Shown: positions 49,426-61,699, numbered from the stretch's first letter. The stretch: 64,000 nucleotides of DNA from Lysobacter changpingensis (GCF_017308985.1 NZ_JADWPE010000002.1:124001-188000), one strand, 5' to 3'. Notes: generated by a model not told the origin, from the sequence alone. A program made the numbers and translations.

Positions 49426-50829
49426 TCACGCCTGTTCGAGCGCGTCCGCCAGCCGCTCCACCGCGATCACATCCATCTCGCCGACGCGCCCGCCCTTGGG
49501 CGCATTCGACTTCGGCACGATCGCGCGCTTGAAGCCGTGCGTGGCGGCTTCCTTCAGGCGCTCCTCGCCGTTGGGAACCGGGCGGATCTCGCCCGACAGA
49601 CCGACCTCACCGAACGCGACGGTCTGCTCGGCCAGCGGCCGATCGCGCAGCGACGACAGCACGGCGAGCAGCACCGGCAGGTCCGCGGCGGTTTCCTGCA
49701 CGCGGATGCCGCCTACCACATTCACGAACACGTCCTGGTCGCCCACGCCGATGCCGCCGTGGCGATGCAGCACCGCAAGCAGCATCGCCAGACGGTTGCC
49801 TTCCATGCCGACCGCGACGCGACGCGGGTTCGACAGCGGCGAGGCATCGACCAGCGCCTGAACTTCCACCAGCAGCGGGCGCGTGCCTTCGCGCGTGACC
49901 ATCACGCAGCTGCCCGGCTGCGGACGCTGGCTGCCGGAGAGGAAGATCGCCGAGGGATTGGGCACTTCGCGCAGGCCCTTCTCGCCCATCGCGAACACGC
50001 CCAGTTCGTTGACCGCGCCGAAGCGGTTCTTGAACGCGCGCAACACGCGGAAACGGCTGCCGCTCTCGCCCTCGAAATACAGCACCGCGTCGACCATGTG
50101 CTCGAGCACGCGCGGGCCGGCGATGCCGCCCTCCTTGGTGACGTGACCAACGAGGAACACGGCGGTGCCGGTTTCCTTCGCGTAACGCACCAGGCGCGCC
50201 GCACTTTCGCGCACCTGGCTCACCGAACCCGGGGCGGCGCTGAGTTCTTCGGTCCACAGCGTCTGCACGGAGTCGGCGACGATGAGGCCCGGACGCATCT
50301 TCGCGGCATGTTCGAGCACGCGTTCGACGCCGGTCTCGGCCAGCGCATGCACGCCATCGACCGGCACGCCCAGGCGCGCGGCGCGACCGGCCACCTGCGC
50401 GAGCGATTCCTCGCCGGTGACGTACAGGCCGGGCAGCGTGCCTGCCATCTTGCTGATCGCCTGCAGCAGCAGCGTGGACTTGCCGATGCCCGGATCGCCG
50501 CCCACCAGCACCACCGAGCCGTGCACCAGGCCGCCGCCGAGCACGCGGTCGAACTCGCCGATGCCGGTGCTGACGCGGTCCTCCTCGGTGTGGCGCACGT
50601 CGCGCAGCGCGGTGACGGTGGGCGCGTCGGCCTTGCCGGCCCAACTGCCGCGACGGCTCGCGGCGACGCTGGCGCCCGCCTTCGCGGCGGGTTCGACGAC
50701 GAATTCGCCCAGCGTGTTCCAGCCCCCGCATTCGCCGCACTGGCCCTGCCACTTGCTGTGGTCGGCGCCGCATTCGGAACATACGTAGGCGGTGCGGGCT
50801 TTGGAGGCGGATTTCGCGGGTTTCGACAT
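49426..50829 (-). CDS. radA: DNA repair protein RadA
   Basis: The 467-residue protein has an N-terminal zinc finger (CSECGADHSKWQGQCGECGGW), a RecA-like ATPase with Walker A GGDPGIGKST, the RadA-specific KNRFG (within FKNRFGAVNELG), and a C-terminal Lon-like domain. It promotes branch migration in recombination intermediates. ATG 50829 (MSKPAKS) is chosen; an in-frame start ten codons earlier adds only a short tail. Confidence 0.97.
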   Translation of the reverse strand: MSKPAKSASKARTAYVCSECGADHSKWQGQCGECGGWNTLGEFVVEPAAKAGASVAASRRGSWAGKADAPTVTALRDVRHTEEDRVSTGIGEFDRVLGGGLVHGSVVLVGGDPGIGKSTLLLQAISKMAGTLPGLYVTGEESLAQVAGRAARLGVPVDGVHALAETGVERVLEHAAKMRPGLIVADSVQTLWTEELSAAPGSVSQVRESAARLVRYAKETGTAVFLVGHVTKEGGIAGPRVLEHMVDAVLYFEGESGSRFRVLRAFKNRFGAVNELGVFAMGEKGLREVPNPSAIFLSGSQRPQPGSCVMVTREGTRPLLVEVQALVDASPLSNPRRVAVGMEGNRLAMLLAVLHRHGGIGVGDQDVFVNVVGGIRVQETAADLPVLLAVLSSLRDRPLAEQTVAFGEVGLSGEIRPVPNGEERLKEAATHGFKRAIVPKSNAPKGGRVGEMDVIAVERLADALEQA

Positions 50830-50905
50830 GGGGGAATGCGGCGACGAGACTGCCGGCACTCTACCCGGCCCACGTCGCGGAAAGCGAGACGCGGGCGATT
50901 GAACG

Positions 50906-51193
50906 CTACGCGGCGTAGCGGATGTGGCGCTCGGGGTAATGCGCCGTCAGTTCGTGCTGTGGAAGGCCCAGCAGGCCACCCACGTCACCGTGCGGCACGA
51001 TGCTGTAGCCGCGCGCGTCGATGTCCTTGACGATGCCCATCCAGTCGAGCTTCGGCACCACGTGGTCGCTGTCCACCGACCAGCCGAATCGCACGTCGCC
51101 CAGCGCCGCCATCTCATCGCCGGGTAGCCGCGTGCCGCACGGCGCCACCACGAAACCTTCGTTCTGTCCCACCACGAAGACGTCCACCTGCAT
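50906..51193 (-). CDS. Hypothetical small protein
   Basis: A 95-residue acidic protein (MQVDVFVVGQNEGFVVAPCG…) that I do not recognise. No signal peptide or transmembrane helix is visible. The alternative GTG start at 51202 adds three residues; GGAGCAGG upstream would fit either only loosely. It lies between radA and tRNA-Thr on the same strand. The composition is that of a real protein rather than a shadow, but the call is tentative. Confidence 0.55.
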   Translation of the reverse strand: MQVDVFVVGQNEGFVVAPCGTRLPGDEMAALGDVRFGWSVDSDHVVPKLDWMGIVKDIDARGYSIVPHGDVGGLLGLPQHELTAHYPERHIRYAA

Positions 51194-51451
51194 GTTCGAC
51201 ACCTGCTCCTGCCCCTGTCGAAAAAAACTGGCGGCATGGTGGCGATGGCGCCGCTAAAAAACGGTGAACATCAGATTGCCGGGAGATGAATCGTTCAGGC
51301 GTCGGGTGTGATGGATGAGTTCAGGGCGGGTGTGCTTTTCGGGATTCGGGTTCGCGGAATGCGAACGCATGGTCACCAAAGGAAACGAACTTCACGAGTC
51401 ATCCGTTGCCAAGCGTTCGCCCCGTACCTTTGACCACGCGATATCCGGCGC
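51194..51451. other. Gene-free stretch ahead of the tRNA-Thr terminator
   Basis: About 260 bases with lower GC than the surroundings. I see no supported gene. The promoter of the small hypothetical gene is presumably here. Confidence 0.5.
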
Positions 51452-51480
51452 AAAAAAAAGCCCCGCCGAAGCGGGGCTCT
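51452..51480 (-). terminator. Terminator of tRNA-Thr
   Basis: The minus strand reads AGCCCCGC-TTCG-GCGGGGCT followed by eight T's (51452-51459). A near-identical hairpin stands after rpmA at 60412-60434. Confidence 0.9.
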
Positions 51481-51488
51481 AAAAAATC

Positions 51489-51564
51489 TGGTGCCGGAAA
51501 CAGGAGTCGAACCTGCGACCTACGCATTACGAATGCGCCGCTCTACCAACTGAGCTATTCCGGC
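51489..51564 (-). tRNA. tRNA-Thr(CGU)
   Basis: A 76-base cloverleaf on the minus strand: acceptor GCCGGAA/TTCCGGC with encoded CCA, D-arm TAGCTCAGTTGGTAGAGC, anticodon loop TTCGTAA giving CGU, and T-arm GTTCGACTC. It reads ACG. Confidence 0.96.
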
Positions 51565-51625
51565 GGATCTTGCCGCGAAGCGCCTGCCTGGCCGATGGGC
51601 CGGAGGGAGCTCCGCGAAGACGGGA

Positions 51626-51654
51626 ATTCTAGGGCGGGGGCGCTTTTCGGTCAA
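51626..51654 (-). promoter_or_regulatory. Promoter of tRNA-Thr
   Basis: On the minus strand TTGACC (51649-51654) and TAGAAT (51626-51631) are 17 bases apart. The predicted transcript would have about 55 bases before the mature tRNA 5' end. Confidence 0.75.
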
Positions 51655-51700
51655 CGTGCCCGGTCCATGCGCCCGCGCGACATGCCCCGCCAGCACACCC

Positions 51701-52651
51701 TCAGTCCACCAGCTGCAGCCGCAGTTCCTTCGGCAGGGCGAAGACCATGTTCTCCGGCTCGCCGTCGAGGTCGGACACGTGCGCGGCGCCCAACTCGCGC
51801 AGGCGGTCGATCACGCCGCGCACCAGCACCTCCGGTGCGGATGCGCCCGCGGTGACGCCGATGCGCTGGCGGCCGGCCACCCACTTCGGGTCGATCTCGA
51901 TCGCGCCGTCGATGAGGTAGGCCTCCACGCCTTCGCGCTCGGCCAGCTCGCGCAGGCGGTTGGAGTTGGAGCTGTTGACCGAGCCGACCACCAGCACCAG
52001 GTCGCAGCGGGCGGCCAGTTCGCGCACGGCGTCCTGGCGGTTCTGCGTGGCGTAGCAGATGTCGTCGTTCTTCGGGCCCTGGATCGCCGGGAACTTCGCG
52101 CGCAGGGCCTCGATGACGCCGCGGGTGTCGTCCACCGACAGCGTCGTCTGCGTGGTGTAGGCGACGTTTTCCGGCTGGTCGATGTGCAGCGCGGCGACGT
52201 CCTCGCTGTCCTCGACCAGGTAGATGCGCCCGGCGCCCGCCTCGCGGCGCCACTGGCCCATCGTGCCCTCCACTTCCGGATGGCCCTCGTGCCCGATCAG
52301 CACCACGTCGCGACCGGCGCGGCAGTGGCGCGCGACTTCCAGGTGCACCTTGGTCACCAGCGGGCAGGTCGCGTCGAACACCTTCAGCCCGCGGCGCTCG
52401 GCTTCCAGGCGCACGGCGCGTGCGACGCCGTGGGCGCTGAAGATCACCGTCGCGTTGTCGGGCACCTCGTCGAGTTCCTCGACGAAGATCGCGCCACGAT
52501 GCTTGAGGTCGTCGACCACGAAGCGGTTGTGCACGACTTCGTGGCGCACGTAGATCGGCGCGCCGAGGGTCTCGATGGCGCGCTTGACGATCTCGATGGC
52601 GCGGTCGACGCCGGCGCAGAAACCACGGGGATTGGCGAGGAGGACTTCCAT
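51701..52651 (-). CDS. ispH: 4-hydroxy-3-methylbut-2-enyl diphosphate reductase
   Basis: The 316-residue iron-sulfur enzyme makes IPP and DMAPP in the last step of the MEP isoprenoid pathway. The three cluster cysteines lie in GFCAGVDRA (C12), [12 protein letters not shown] and [10 protein letters not shown]. It is the last gene of murJ-ribF-ileS-lspA-ispH, eleven bases after lspA. Confidence 0.97.
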   Translation of the reverse strand: MEVLLANPRGFCAGVDRAIEIVKRAIETLGAPIYVRHEVVHNRFVVDDLKHRGAIFVEELDEVPDNATVIFSAHGVARAVRLEAERRGLKVFDATCPLVTKVHLEVARHCRAGRDVVLIGHEGHPEVEGTMGQWRREAGAGRIYLVEDSEDVAALHIDQPENVAYTTQTTLSVDDTRGVIEALRAKFPAIQGPKNDDICYATQNRQDAVRELAARCDLVLVVGSVNSSNSNRLRELAEREGVEAYLIDGAIEIDPKWVAGRQRIGVTAGASAPEVLVRGVIDRLRELGAAHVSDLDGEPENMVFALPKELRLQLVD

Positions 52652-52661
52652 GAGACTTATT

Positions 52662-53168
52662 CTACCGGCGCCTGCTGGAAGCCGACGCCGGCTTGCTGAA
52701 CAGCCCGAACAGGGCGATGCCGACGGCGCCGGCGACGATCGCCGCGTCTGCCACGTTGAAGGCCGGCCAGTAGTAATCGCGCCAGTACCACTGGATGAAA
52801 TCGACCACGTGGCCGTGCATCAGGCGGTCGATCACGTTGCCCAGCGCACCGCCGATCACCAGCGCGTACGGCAGCGCGCTCTTCCAGTCGCGGCGCGGCG
52901 TGCGGGCCAGCCACCAGCCCAGCAGGCCACTGATCGCCACCGCCAGCACGACGAAGAAGTACTTCTGCCAGCCGCCGGCGTCGCTGAGGAAGCTGAACGC
53001 CGCGCCGGTGTTGTAGGTGCGGTACCAGTTCCAGAAGCCGTCGATCACCGGGATCGCGGTGTACTCGGGCAGCGAGCCGAGCACCCACATCTTGGTGGCC
53101 TGGTCGAGGACGATCACCGCCACCGAGACGAGCAGCCACGGCAGCGCGTTGGGACGGACCGGCGCCAT
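52662..53168 (-). CDS. lspA: Lipoprotein signal peptidase (SPase II)
   Basis: The 168-residue inner-membrane aspartyl peptidase has four transmembrane helices and the catalytic aspartates in [15 protein letters not shown] and FNVADAAI. It removes the signal peptide of lipoproteins such as those predicted at 43348 and 63858. The ATG shares a base with the ileS stop (TGATG). Confidence 0.97.
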   Translation of the reverse strand: MAPVRPNALPWLLVSVAVIVLDQATKMWVLGSLPEYTAIPVIDGFWNWYRTYNTGAAFSFLSDAGGWQKYFFVVLAVAISGLLGWWLARTPRRDWKSALPYALVIGGALGNVIDRLMHGHVVDFIQWYWRDYYWPAFNVADAAIVAGAVGIALFGLFSKPASASSRRR

Positions 53169-56044
53169 CAGAACCACTCCCTGTGCTCGCCGTCGCCGGT
53201 CACGTTGGTGACGCAACGGGCGCAGATGTCCGGATGCGCCGGATCGCTGCCGACGTCGCCGCGGTACTGCCAGCAACGCACGCACTTGGTTTTCGCGGTC
53301 GGCGTGGCGAGCACGGCGATGTCCTTGATGCCGTCGTCGGCGACGACTTCCACGTCACCGCTGATGAACAGGAAACGCAGCTCGTCGGCGAACGGCGCCA
53401 GCCAGTTCTGGTCGGCGACGCCGGCGCGAAGCGAGATCTCGGCCTCCAGCGCCGCGCCGATCTCGCCGGCCGCGCGCATAGGCTCCAGCGTCCTGCTGAC
53501 TTCCTCGCGCAGCACGAGCAGGCGGTCGAAATCCTCCGCCGACAGTGGCGCGTCTTCCGGCAGCAGCGCCAGTCCGTCGTACCAGGTGACGAACAGGACG
53601 TTGTCCTCGCGCGGGCCGTGCTCGGTAACGGCCGGCAGATGGCGCCACATCTCGTCGGCGGTGAACGCCAGGATCGGGGCGATCCAGCGCACGAACGCCT
53701 CGGCGATGCGGTACATCGCGCTCTGCGCCGAACGGCGGCCGCGCGAGTCCTCCGGCATCGTGTAGAGGCGGTCCTTCGTGACGTCGAGGTACAGCGACCC
53801 CAGGTCGACCGAGCAGAAGTTCGACAGCGCCTGCACGATCTCGGCGAAGTCGTAGCGCTCGTACGCGCTGGCGATGCGGTCCTGCAGCTCGGCGGCGCGA
53901 TGCACGATCCAGCGGTCGAGCGCGACCATGTCCTCCAGCGGACGCAGGTGCGTCGCCGGCTCGAAACCGTTAAGGTTCGCCAGCAGGAAGCGCGCCGTGT
54001 TGCGAATGCGGCGATAGACGTCGGAGGTGCGCTTGAGGATGTTGTCCGACACCGACATCTCGTTGCGGTAGTCGGTGGAGGCGATCCACAGGCGCAGCAC
54101 GTCGGCGCCCATCGCGTTGATGACCTTCTGCGGCTCGACCGTGTTGCCGAGCGACTTGGACATCTTCTTGCCCTGCTCGTCCACGGTGAATCCGTGCGTC
54201 AGCACCTGGCGGTACGGTGCGACGCCGTCCATCGCCACGCCGGTGAGCAGCGAGGAATGGAACCAGCCGCGATGCTGGTCGGAGCCTTCCAGGTAGAGAT
54301 CCGCCGGCTTGTAGAGGCCGTCCTGCGGACGCTGTGCGAGCACGCACTCGTGGCTCACGCCGGAGTCGAACCAGACGTCGAGGATGTCGGTGACCTTCTC
54401 GTACTGCGAGGCTTCATCGCCCAGCAGTTCCTCGGCGGTCATCGCATACCACGCGTCGGCGCCGGCATGCTCGACCTTCTCGGCGACCTTGCGCATCAGC
54501 TCGGGCGAACGCGGGTGGATCTCGCCGGTCTCGCGATGGAAGAACAGCGCGATCGGCACGCCCCAGTAGCGCTGGCGGGAGATCGTCCAGTCCGGGCGGC
54601 CTTCGATCATGTTGTAGATGCGCGCCTCGCCCCACTCGGGCACCCACGCGACCTTGCCGATCTCGGTGAGCGCATCGCGGCGCAGGTTGGCCTGCTCCAT
54701 CGAGATGAACCACTGCGGCGTGGCGCGGAAGATCACCGGCGTCTTGTGGCGCCAGCAATGCGGGTAGCTGTGCGTGAGCTTGTGCGCGGCCAGCAGGTGG
54801 CCGCTGGCGCGGACGACGTCGACGAGGATGTCGTTCGCCTTCCACAGGTGCAGGCGGGCGAGCACGACGCCGTCGGCCGGCGGCGTGGTCGGCAGGTACA
54901 CGCCCTTCGCATCGACCGGGTTGATCTGCGCGGCGGTGTACTTGTCGGTCAGGCCGTACTTCAGGCCGATCGTGTAGTCGTCCGGGCCGTGGCCCGGCGC
55001 GGTATGGACCATGCCGGTGCCGTCCTCGGCGGAGACGTGGTCGCCGACCAGCACCGGGATGTCGCGCTCGGCGTAGAAGGGATGCGCCATCAGCGCGTTC
55101 TCGAGATCGCGCCCCAGCGCGCGGCCGAGGATCGTCACCTCGTCCACGCCGTAACGCGACAGCGCCTTGCCGGCGAGCGCCTCGGCCAGCACGAGCAGAC
55201 GCCGGCCGCCATCGGGCGTGTTCGGCCCTTCGACCAGCACGTAGTCGAGTTCCGGGCCAACGCTGATCGCCAGGCTCGCCGGCAGCGTCCACGGCGTGGT
55301 GGTCCAGATCGGCATCGCGACGCGCACGCCGTCGTCCGCGCTGGCACCGAACAGGCGTGCCACGGCCTGCGGATCGCGCGCGTCGTAGGCGACGTCGATC
55401 GCCCAGGACTGCTTGTCGGCGTATTCGATCTCGGCTTCGGCCAGCGCCGAGCCGCAATCGAAGCACCAGTGCACCGGCTTCGCGCCGCGCACCAGATGGC
55501 CGCGCTCGACGATCTTCGCCAGCGACCGCATGATGTCCGCCTCGTAGCGGAAATCCATGGTGCGATACGGCTGTTCCCAGTCGCCGACCACACCCAGCCG
55601 CTTGAAGTCGCGGCGCTGCAGGTCGATCTGCTCGGCGGCGTATTCGCGGCACTTTTGCCGGAACGCGGCGGCGTCGAGCTTCTCGCCGACCTTGCCGAAC
55701 TTCTTCTCGACCTGGTGCTCGATCGGCAGGCCATGGCAGTCCCAGCCCGGCACGTACGGCGCGTCATAGCCGGCCATCAGCTTGGACTTCACCACCAGGT
55801 CCTTGAGGACCTTGTTGACCGCGTGGCCGATGTGGATCGCGCCGTTGGCGTACGGCGGGCCGTCGTGCAGCACGAAGCTGCGCTCGCGCTTGCCGACCTT
55901 CTCGCGGATTCGCGCGTACAGGCCTTCGCTTTCCCAGCGCGCGAGCGTTTCCGGTTCGCGCTTGGGCAGGTCGCCGCGCATCGGGAATTCCGTCGCGGGC
56001 AGGTGCAGGGTGGCTTTGTACTGGTTCGGGTCTTGGGCGGTCAC
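53168..56044 (-). CDS. ileS: Isoleucyl-tRNA synthetase
   Basis: The 958-residue class I synthetase begins at a GTG ([20 protein letters not shown]) that matches the family N-terminus. It has the HIGH motif in [11 protein letters not shown] near residue 70, the CP1 editing domain, KMSKS near 630 and the C-terminal zinc-binding cysteines (CVRC … CARC). It lies nine bases after ribF and is coupled to lspA. Confidence 0.98.
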   Translation of the reverse strand: MTAQDPNQYKATLHLPATEFPMRGDLPKREPETLARWESEGLYARIREKVGKRERSFVLHDGPPYANGAIHIGHAVNKVLKDLVVKSKLMAGYDAPYVPGWDCHGLPIEHQVEKKFGKVGEKLDAAAFRQKCREYAAEQIDLQRRDFKRLGVVGDWEQPYRTMDFRYEADIMRSLAKIVERGHLVRGAKPVHWCFDCGSALAEAEIEYADKQSWAIDVAYDARDPQAVARLFGASADDGVRVAMPIWTTTPWTLPASLAISVGPELDYVLVEGPNTPDGGRRLLVLAEALAGKALSRYGVDEVTILGRALGRDLENALMAHPFYAERDIPVLVGDHVSAEDGTGMVHTAPGHGPDDYTIGLKYGLTDKYTAAQINPVDAKGVYLPTTPPADGVVLARLHLWKANDILVDVVRASGHLLAAHKLTHSYPHCWRHKTPVIFRATPQWFISMEQANLRRDALTEIGKVAWVPEWGEARIYNMIEGRPDWTISRQRYWGVPIALFFHRETGEIHPRSPELMRKVAEKVEHAGADAWYAMTAEELLGDEASQYEKVTDILDVWFDSGVSHECVLAQRPQDGLYKPADLYLEGSDQHRGWFHSSLLTGVAMDGVAPYRQVLTHGFTVDEQGKKMSKSLGNTVEPQKVINAMGADVLRLWIASTDYRNEMSVSDNILKRTSDVYRRIRNTARFLLANLNGFEPATHLRPLEDMVALDRWIVHRAAELQDRIASAYERYDFAEIVQALSNFCSVDLGSLYLDVTKDRLYTMPEDSRGRRSAQSAMYRIAEAFVRWIAPILAFTADEMWRHLPAVTEHGPREDNVLFVTWYDGLALLPEDAPLSAEDFDRLLVLREEVSRTLEPMRAAGEIGAALEAEISLRAGVADQNWLAPFADELRFLFISGDVEVVADDGIKDIAVLATPTAKTKCVRCWQYRGDVGSDPAHPDICARCVTNVTGDGEHREWF

Positions 56045-56053
56045 AAGCGGCGC

Positions 56054-57004
56054 TCAGGCGAAGGCGTGGTGTTGTTCTTTGGAGAGGATCTCGCGCGCCT
56101 GCTCGGCGTCGCGATGCATCTGCGCGGTCAGTGCCGGCAGATCGGAAAACCTGAGTTCATCGCGCAGCTTCGCGACGAACTCGACTTCGATGCGGCGCCC
56201 GTACAGATCGCCATCGAAATCGAAAAGATGCGCTTCCAGCAGCGGCTCGACGCCGTCCACCGTGGGCCGGGTGCCCAGGCTCGACACCGACGCGCGCGGC
56301 GTGTCGCCCACGCCGTGCACCCACGTGGCGTAGATGCCCGACAGCGCCGGCGTCCGGCCACCAAAACGCAGGTTCGCGGTGGGAAAGCCGAGCGTGCGAC
56401 CCAGTTGCTTGCCGGGCACGACGTGGCCAGCGATCGAATACGGGCGGCCGAGGAAACGTTCGGCGGTCGCGAAATCGCCTGCACGCAGCGCCTGGCGGAT
56501 GCGCGTGGCGGAGACGCGCTCGCCATCGAGCATCACCGGTTCGATTTCGCCTGCGACGAAACCGTGCTCCAGCCCCATCGCCTGCAGCACGTCGATGTCG
56601 CCGCTCCGTGCCTTGCCGAAGCGGAACTCCGGACCGACCCAGACTTCATGCGCGGACAGGCGATGCACCAGCACCTGGCGCACGAACTCCTGCGCCGTAA
56701 GCGAACTCAGGCGACGGTCGAAACGCAGCAGGCCGAGCTGGTCGGCGCCCATCGCGAACAGGCGCCCGGCCTTCGTGCGCGGGAGCATCAGGCGCGGCGG
56801 CGGGTCGTCGGGCGCGAAGAACTCGCGCGGCAGTGGTTCGAAACTCAGCACCACGCAGGGCACGTCGAGCGCGCGCGCGCGGACGAGCGCGTGGCGCACC
56901 AGCGCCTGGTGGCCCAGGTGCAGGCCGTCGAATGCGCCGATGCAGACCACACTGCCGTGCGGGCACCGGGGCCCGCCTTCGACGTCACGAAACAGCCTGC
57001 TCAT
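56054..57004 (-). CDS. ribF: Bifunctional riboflavin kinase/FAD synthetase
   Basis: The 316-residue enzyme makes FMN and FAD. The N-terminal nucleotidyltransferase domain has GAFDGLHLGHQALV, and the C-terminal riboflavin kinase domain has GRTLGFPTANL and the LFDFDGDLYG stretch. ATG 57004 (MSRLFRDVEGG) matches homologues. It lies downstream of murJ and upstream of ileS. Confidence 0.97.
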   Translation of the reverse strand: MSRLFRDVEGGPRCPHGSVVCIGAFDGLHLGHQALVRHALVRARALDVPCVVLSFEPLPREFFAPDDPPPRLMLPRTKAGRLFAMGADQLGLLRFDRRLSSLTAQEFVRQVLVHRLSAHEVWVGPEFRFGKARSGDIDVLQAMGLEHGFVAGEIEPVMLDGERVSATRIRQALRAGDFATAERFLGRPYSIAGHVVPGKQLGRTLGFPTANLRFGGRTPALSGIYATWVHGVGDTPRASVSSLGTRPTVDGVEPLLEAHLFDFDGDLYGRRIEVEFVAKLRDELRFSDLPALTAQMHRDAEQAREILSKEQHHAFA

Positions 57005-57065
57005 CGGTCCGAAGTATAGCCGGCAAGGCCCGTCTCCAAGGCTGGGCGTACGGTCCACGGCCGGC

Positions 57066-58673
57066 TCAGTGCTCGCGCAGATCGCGCGGACGGAAGCCCA
57101 GCGCCAGCAGCGCCAGCAGGTAGACCAGTCCACCGCCGCCGACGAGCACCGCGAGGTAACCCACGCGCGCCCACTGCCCGATCTGTGTGAACGCCGGCGC
57201 CCACTGCAGCCCCGCCCACAGCGCGGCCGACATCGCCGCGCACGCGACGAGCAGGCGCATCAGGTAACGCAGCCAGCCGGGCTGGCGTTCGTACACGCCG
57301 GCCTTGCGCAGCCAGTGCCACAGCAGCGCGAGGTTGAGGTAGCTCGCCGCGGCGCTCGCGAAACCCAGCGCCAGGTGCAGGCCGGGCGTGCGTTCCAGCG
57401 CGGCGAACACGCCCTGCGCGCGCACCTCGGGCGTGGTCCACAGCAGGTACAGCACCCACAGGAACACCACGTTGAGCACCATGTTCGCGATCAGCGAGGC
57501 GATGCCCGCGCGCACCGGCGTGCGCGTGTCCTGGCGCGCATAGAACGCCGGCAGCACGATCTTCACCAGCGCGAAGGCCGGCAGGCCGAAGCTCAGGCCG
57601 AACACCGACATCGCCGCCATGCGCGTGTCGAACGCGGTGAACTTGCCGCCCTGGAACAGCGTCGCCACCAGCGGTTCGGCCAGGAACATCAGGCCGAGCA
57701 TCGCCGGCATCGCAATCAGCAACGTGGTGCGCAGGCCCCAGTCGAGCGCTTTCGAAAACCCTTCGGTATCGGTCTTGACGTGGTGCCGCGACAGCGCCGG
57801 CAGGATCACCGTGCCCAGCGCCACGCCGAACACGCCCAGCGGCAGCTCGAGGAAACGGTCGGCCTGCGAGAGCCACGTCTGCGAACCGACGAACAGCAGC
57901 GAGGCGATCACCGTGTCGAGCAGCAGGTTGATCTGCGCCACCGACGAGCCGAACAGTGTCGGCACCATCAGGCGCATCACCTTGCGCACGTCGGGATGGC
58001 TCCAGCCCCACTTCGGCAGCGTGAGCAGATCGAGCTTGCGCATCGCCGGCAGCTGGAAGACCAGCTGCGCTATGCCGCCCGCCAGCACGGCCCAGCCCAG
58101 CGCGAGGATCGGCACCTCCAGATGCGGCGCGAGCCACAGCGCGCCGGCGATCATGAAAAGGTTGAGGATCACCGGCGTGAAGGCCGGCAGCCCGAAGCGG
58201 TGGAAGCTGTTCAGCGCGCCGCCCGCCAGCGCGGTCAGCGAGACGAACAGGATGAAGGGAAAGGTCAGCCGCAGCAGGTCGACGGTCAGGCCGAACTTGT
58301 GGGTGTCGTCGAGCGAGCCCGGGGTGAACACCGCCGCGATCTGCGGGGTGAAGATCAGCCCCAGCGCGGTCAGCACCATCAGGATCCCGCCGAGCGTGCC
58401 GGACACCCGGGCGACCAGTTCCTTCAGGTCCTGGTGCGGGCGGGTTTCCTTGATTTCCGTGAATACCGGCACGAACGCCGTCGAAAACGAACCTTCCGCG
58501 AACAGGCGCCGCATGAAATTCGGGATGCGGAACGCCACCCAGAACGCGTCGGTACCGGCATTGGCGCCGAAGACCTGGTTGATGGCGATGTCGCGGACCA
58601 GGCCCAGCACGCGCGAGACCATGGTCATGCTGCTGAACGAGAGCAGCCCTTTCAGCATCTTCGGCGCGCTCAA
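57066..58673 (-). CDS. murJ: Lipid II flippase MurJ
   Basis: The 535-residue MOP-family flippase has 14 hydrophobic helices and typical phrases SMTMVSRVLGLVRDIAINQVFG and NFMRRLFAEGSFSTAFVPVF. It moves lipid II to the periplasmic face for peptidoglycan synthesis. The start chosen is TTG 58673, because GGGAGG stands six bases ahead; an ATG five codons later (58658) has no such site. It is divergent from rpsT, a common arrangement. Confidence 0.95.
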   Translation of the reverse strand: MSAPKMLKGLLSFSSMTMVSRVLGLVRDIAINQVFGANAGTDAFWVAFRIPNFMRRLFAEGSFSTAFVPVFTEIKETRPHQDLKELVARVSGTLGGILMVLTALGLIFTPQIAAVFTPGSLDDTHKFGLTVDLLRLTFPFILFVSLTALAGGALNSFHRFGLPAFTPVILNLFMIAGALWLAPHLEVPILALGWAVLAGGIAQLVFQLPAMRKLDLLTLPKWGWSHPDVRKVMRLMVPTLFGSSVAQINLLLDTVIASLLFVGSQTWLSQADRFLELPLGVFGVALGTVILPALSRHHVKTDTEGFSKALDWGLRTTLLIAMPAMLGLMFLAEPLVATLFQGGKFTAFDTRMAAMSVFGLSFGLPAFALVKIVLPAFYARQDTRTPVRAGIASLIANMVLNVVFLWVLYLLWTTPEVRAQGVFAALERTPGLHLALGFASAAASYLNLALLWHWLRKAGVYERQPGWLRYLMRLLVACAAMSAALWAGLQWAPAFTQIGQWARVGYLAVLVGGGGLVYLLALLALGFRPRDLREH

Positions 58674-58795
58674 GCCCGCCCTCCCGGAGTCCGGCGGCCG
58701 CCGGCGTTGTTGTTGACGCAACCCACTGAATCCTCCATACTTTCTGGTCTGATTGTCCCCAGACCCTCTTCACTTACAGTTTCCAGGAATTCGCC

Positions 58796-59065
58796 GTGGC
58801 CAACATCAAGTCCGCCAAGAAGCGCGCCAAGCAGACCGTGGTCCGCAATGCCCGCAACGCCAGCCAGCGTTCGATGCTGCGTACCGCCGTCAAGAAGGTG
58901 CTCAAGGCCCTGGGCGAGAACGACGCCGCCGGCGCCGAGTCCGCCTTCGCCGTCGCGCAGCCGATCCTCGATCGCTTCAGCTCGCGCGGCCTGATCCACA
59001 AGAACAAGGCTGCCCGCCACAAGGCTCGCCTGAACGCCCGCATCAAGGCCCTCAAGGCCGCCTGA
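58796..59065 (+). CDS. rpsT: 30S ribosomal protein S20
   Basis: The 89-residue helical S20 begins at GTG ([16 protein letters not shown]) and ends IKALKAA. AGGAA precedes the GTG by eight bases. A non-AUG start is also known for E. coli rpsT, where it supports autoregulation. An intrinsic terminator lies 77 bases downstream. Confidence 0.97.
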   Translation: MANIKSAKKRAKQTVVRNARNASQRSMLRTAVKKVLKALGENDAAGAESAFAVAQPILDRFSSRGLIHKNKAARHKARLNARIKALKAA

Positions 59066-59141
59066 TACGGCGTAACGGGGACGGGAGTCCACGGCGCGGC
59101 GCCGCATGGCGCCTTCGCCCAAGGCACTCCAGGCAGCAAAC

Positions 59142-59168
59142 AAAAACCCGGCCGGTGCCGGGTTTTTT
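59142..59168. terminator. Bidirectional terminator between rpsT and obgE
   Basis: The stem CCCGGC-CGGT-GCCGGG is flanked by five A's and six T's. It can end rpsT (plus) and obgE (minus), whose stop codon lies 18 bases beyond. Confidence 0.92.
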
Positions 59169-59186
59169 GTTGCCTGCGCGAAGGCG

Positions 59187-60712
<1,526 letters not shown>

Positions 60713-60728
60713 GGCTGCTTCTCCTCAC

Positions 60729-61037
60729 TTAGCCGGCAATGCCGGTGATTTCGATTTCGGTGTAATGCTGACGGTGGCCCATCTGCTTGCGGTGGTGCTT
60801 GCGGCGACGGAACTTCACGATGCGCACCTTGTCGGCGCGGCCGTGGCCGACGACCTTGGCGGAGACCGACGCGCCCTTCAGGGCATCGCCAACCTTCACG
60901 CCATCGCTGCCGCCCAGCATCAGGACGTTGTCCAGCTTGATCTCGCTGCCGACTTCGGCATCGAGCAGCTCGACGCGCAGGGTTTCGCCCTGCATCACGC
61001 GGTATTGCTTACCGCCGGTGACTACAACTGCGTACAT
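60729..61037 (-). CDS. rplU: 50S ribosomal protein L21
   Basis: The 102-residue L21 starts [20 protein letters not shown] and ends with the [23 protein letters not shown]-type basic tail, which binds 23S rRNA. GAGGAA lies nine bases before the ATG. The promoter at 61101-61129 would give a leader of roughly 55 bases. Confidence 0.98.
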   Translation of the reverse strand: MYAVVVTGGKQYRVMQGETLRVELLDAEVGSEIKLDNVLMLGGSDGVKVGDALKGASVSAKVVGHGRADKVRIVKFRRRKHHRKQMGHRQHYTEIEITGIAG

Positions 61038-61100
61038 GACCAGATTCCTCTGTAGTTATTTTGGTCGCTGCCGCACCCGAGGCGGGCGGACAGAAGCGGA

Positions 61101-61129
61101 ATTGTAGGGCTTTCAGGGAGTTGGAGCAA
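61101..61129 (-). promoter_or_regulatory. Promoter of rplU-rpmA
   Basis: On the minus strand TTGCTC (61124-61129) and TACAAT (61101-61106) are separated by 17 bases. Transcription would start near 61093-61095. Confidence 0.78.
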
Positions 61130-61324
61130 GTCCGACGGTCGCTTCGCCGGGGAGCGACGCGGCTTCCGGCGATCCCCATGATCGCGCGGAACCGTCGGCG
61201 ATTCCGGGGCCGGGGCTTCAAACCGAGACCCCCGCCACACTCTGTCCCGCGTTCAGCAACGTATTGATTTTGTTAGCACTTACGAACCTCTTGCGGCGTT
61301 TCGACAGTTCCCTTACGGTCGGCC

Positions 61325-61356
61325 GACGTGGACGGCTACAGGGCTCCGTCCACGTC
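61325..61356. promoter_or_regulatory. Strong hairpin upstream of the protease
   Basis: A perfect 11-base inverted repeat GACGTGGACGG / CCGTCCACGTC with a ten-base centre. It lies 344 bases before the protease start and about 230 bases upstream of the rplU promoter. It could be an operator or part of a long 5' leader; no T-run follows. Confidence 0.45.
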
Positions 61357-61699
61357 CAGCCAACTCGATCGGCCGGCGCCGGATGCGCGGGCCTGGGAGC
61401 AGTCGCTGTGCCTTCGCACGCCCTGATGTCATCGGAAGACATGATCCCGTCCGCCTGCCCGGGCGATGGCGCTCCGTCGGGCGACGCGCCCGATGCCGCA
61501 CCGCCCTCCTCCGCCTGCCGCGTGGCTGGCACTTCCCGCATTCCTCCCCATCCGCGTGCACGCGCACGACGCCCGGAAGGCGTTCGTACGCGCGCACCCA
61601 CCCAAGTCGCGCGCCGGATCGACCGTCGCGGACTCGCACCCGGCGCCGCGCAGGGGGAGGCGCCGGGCGTTCCTGCAGCAGCCAACAAAGGACGTTGAC

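Larger units (their letters stand above)
61038..61699. other. Gene-free region between rplU and the S8 protease
   Basis: The 662 bases contain the rplU promoter and one strong hairpin (listed separately). Overlapping open frames on both strands have the Arg/Ala/Pro composition of GC-rich shadows and no family resemblance. The protease promoter should lie here but was not identified. Confidence 0.6.

Noticed and set aside
61325-61356. Hairpin at 61325-61356 as an intrinsic terminator
   Set aside because: No T-run follows on either strand, and no gene ends next to it.
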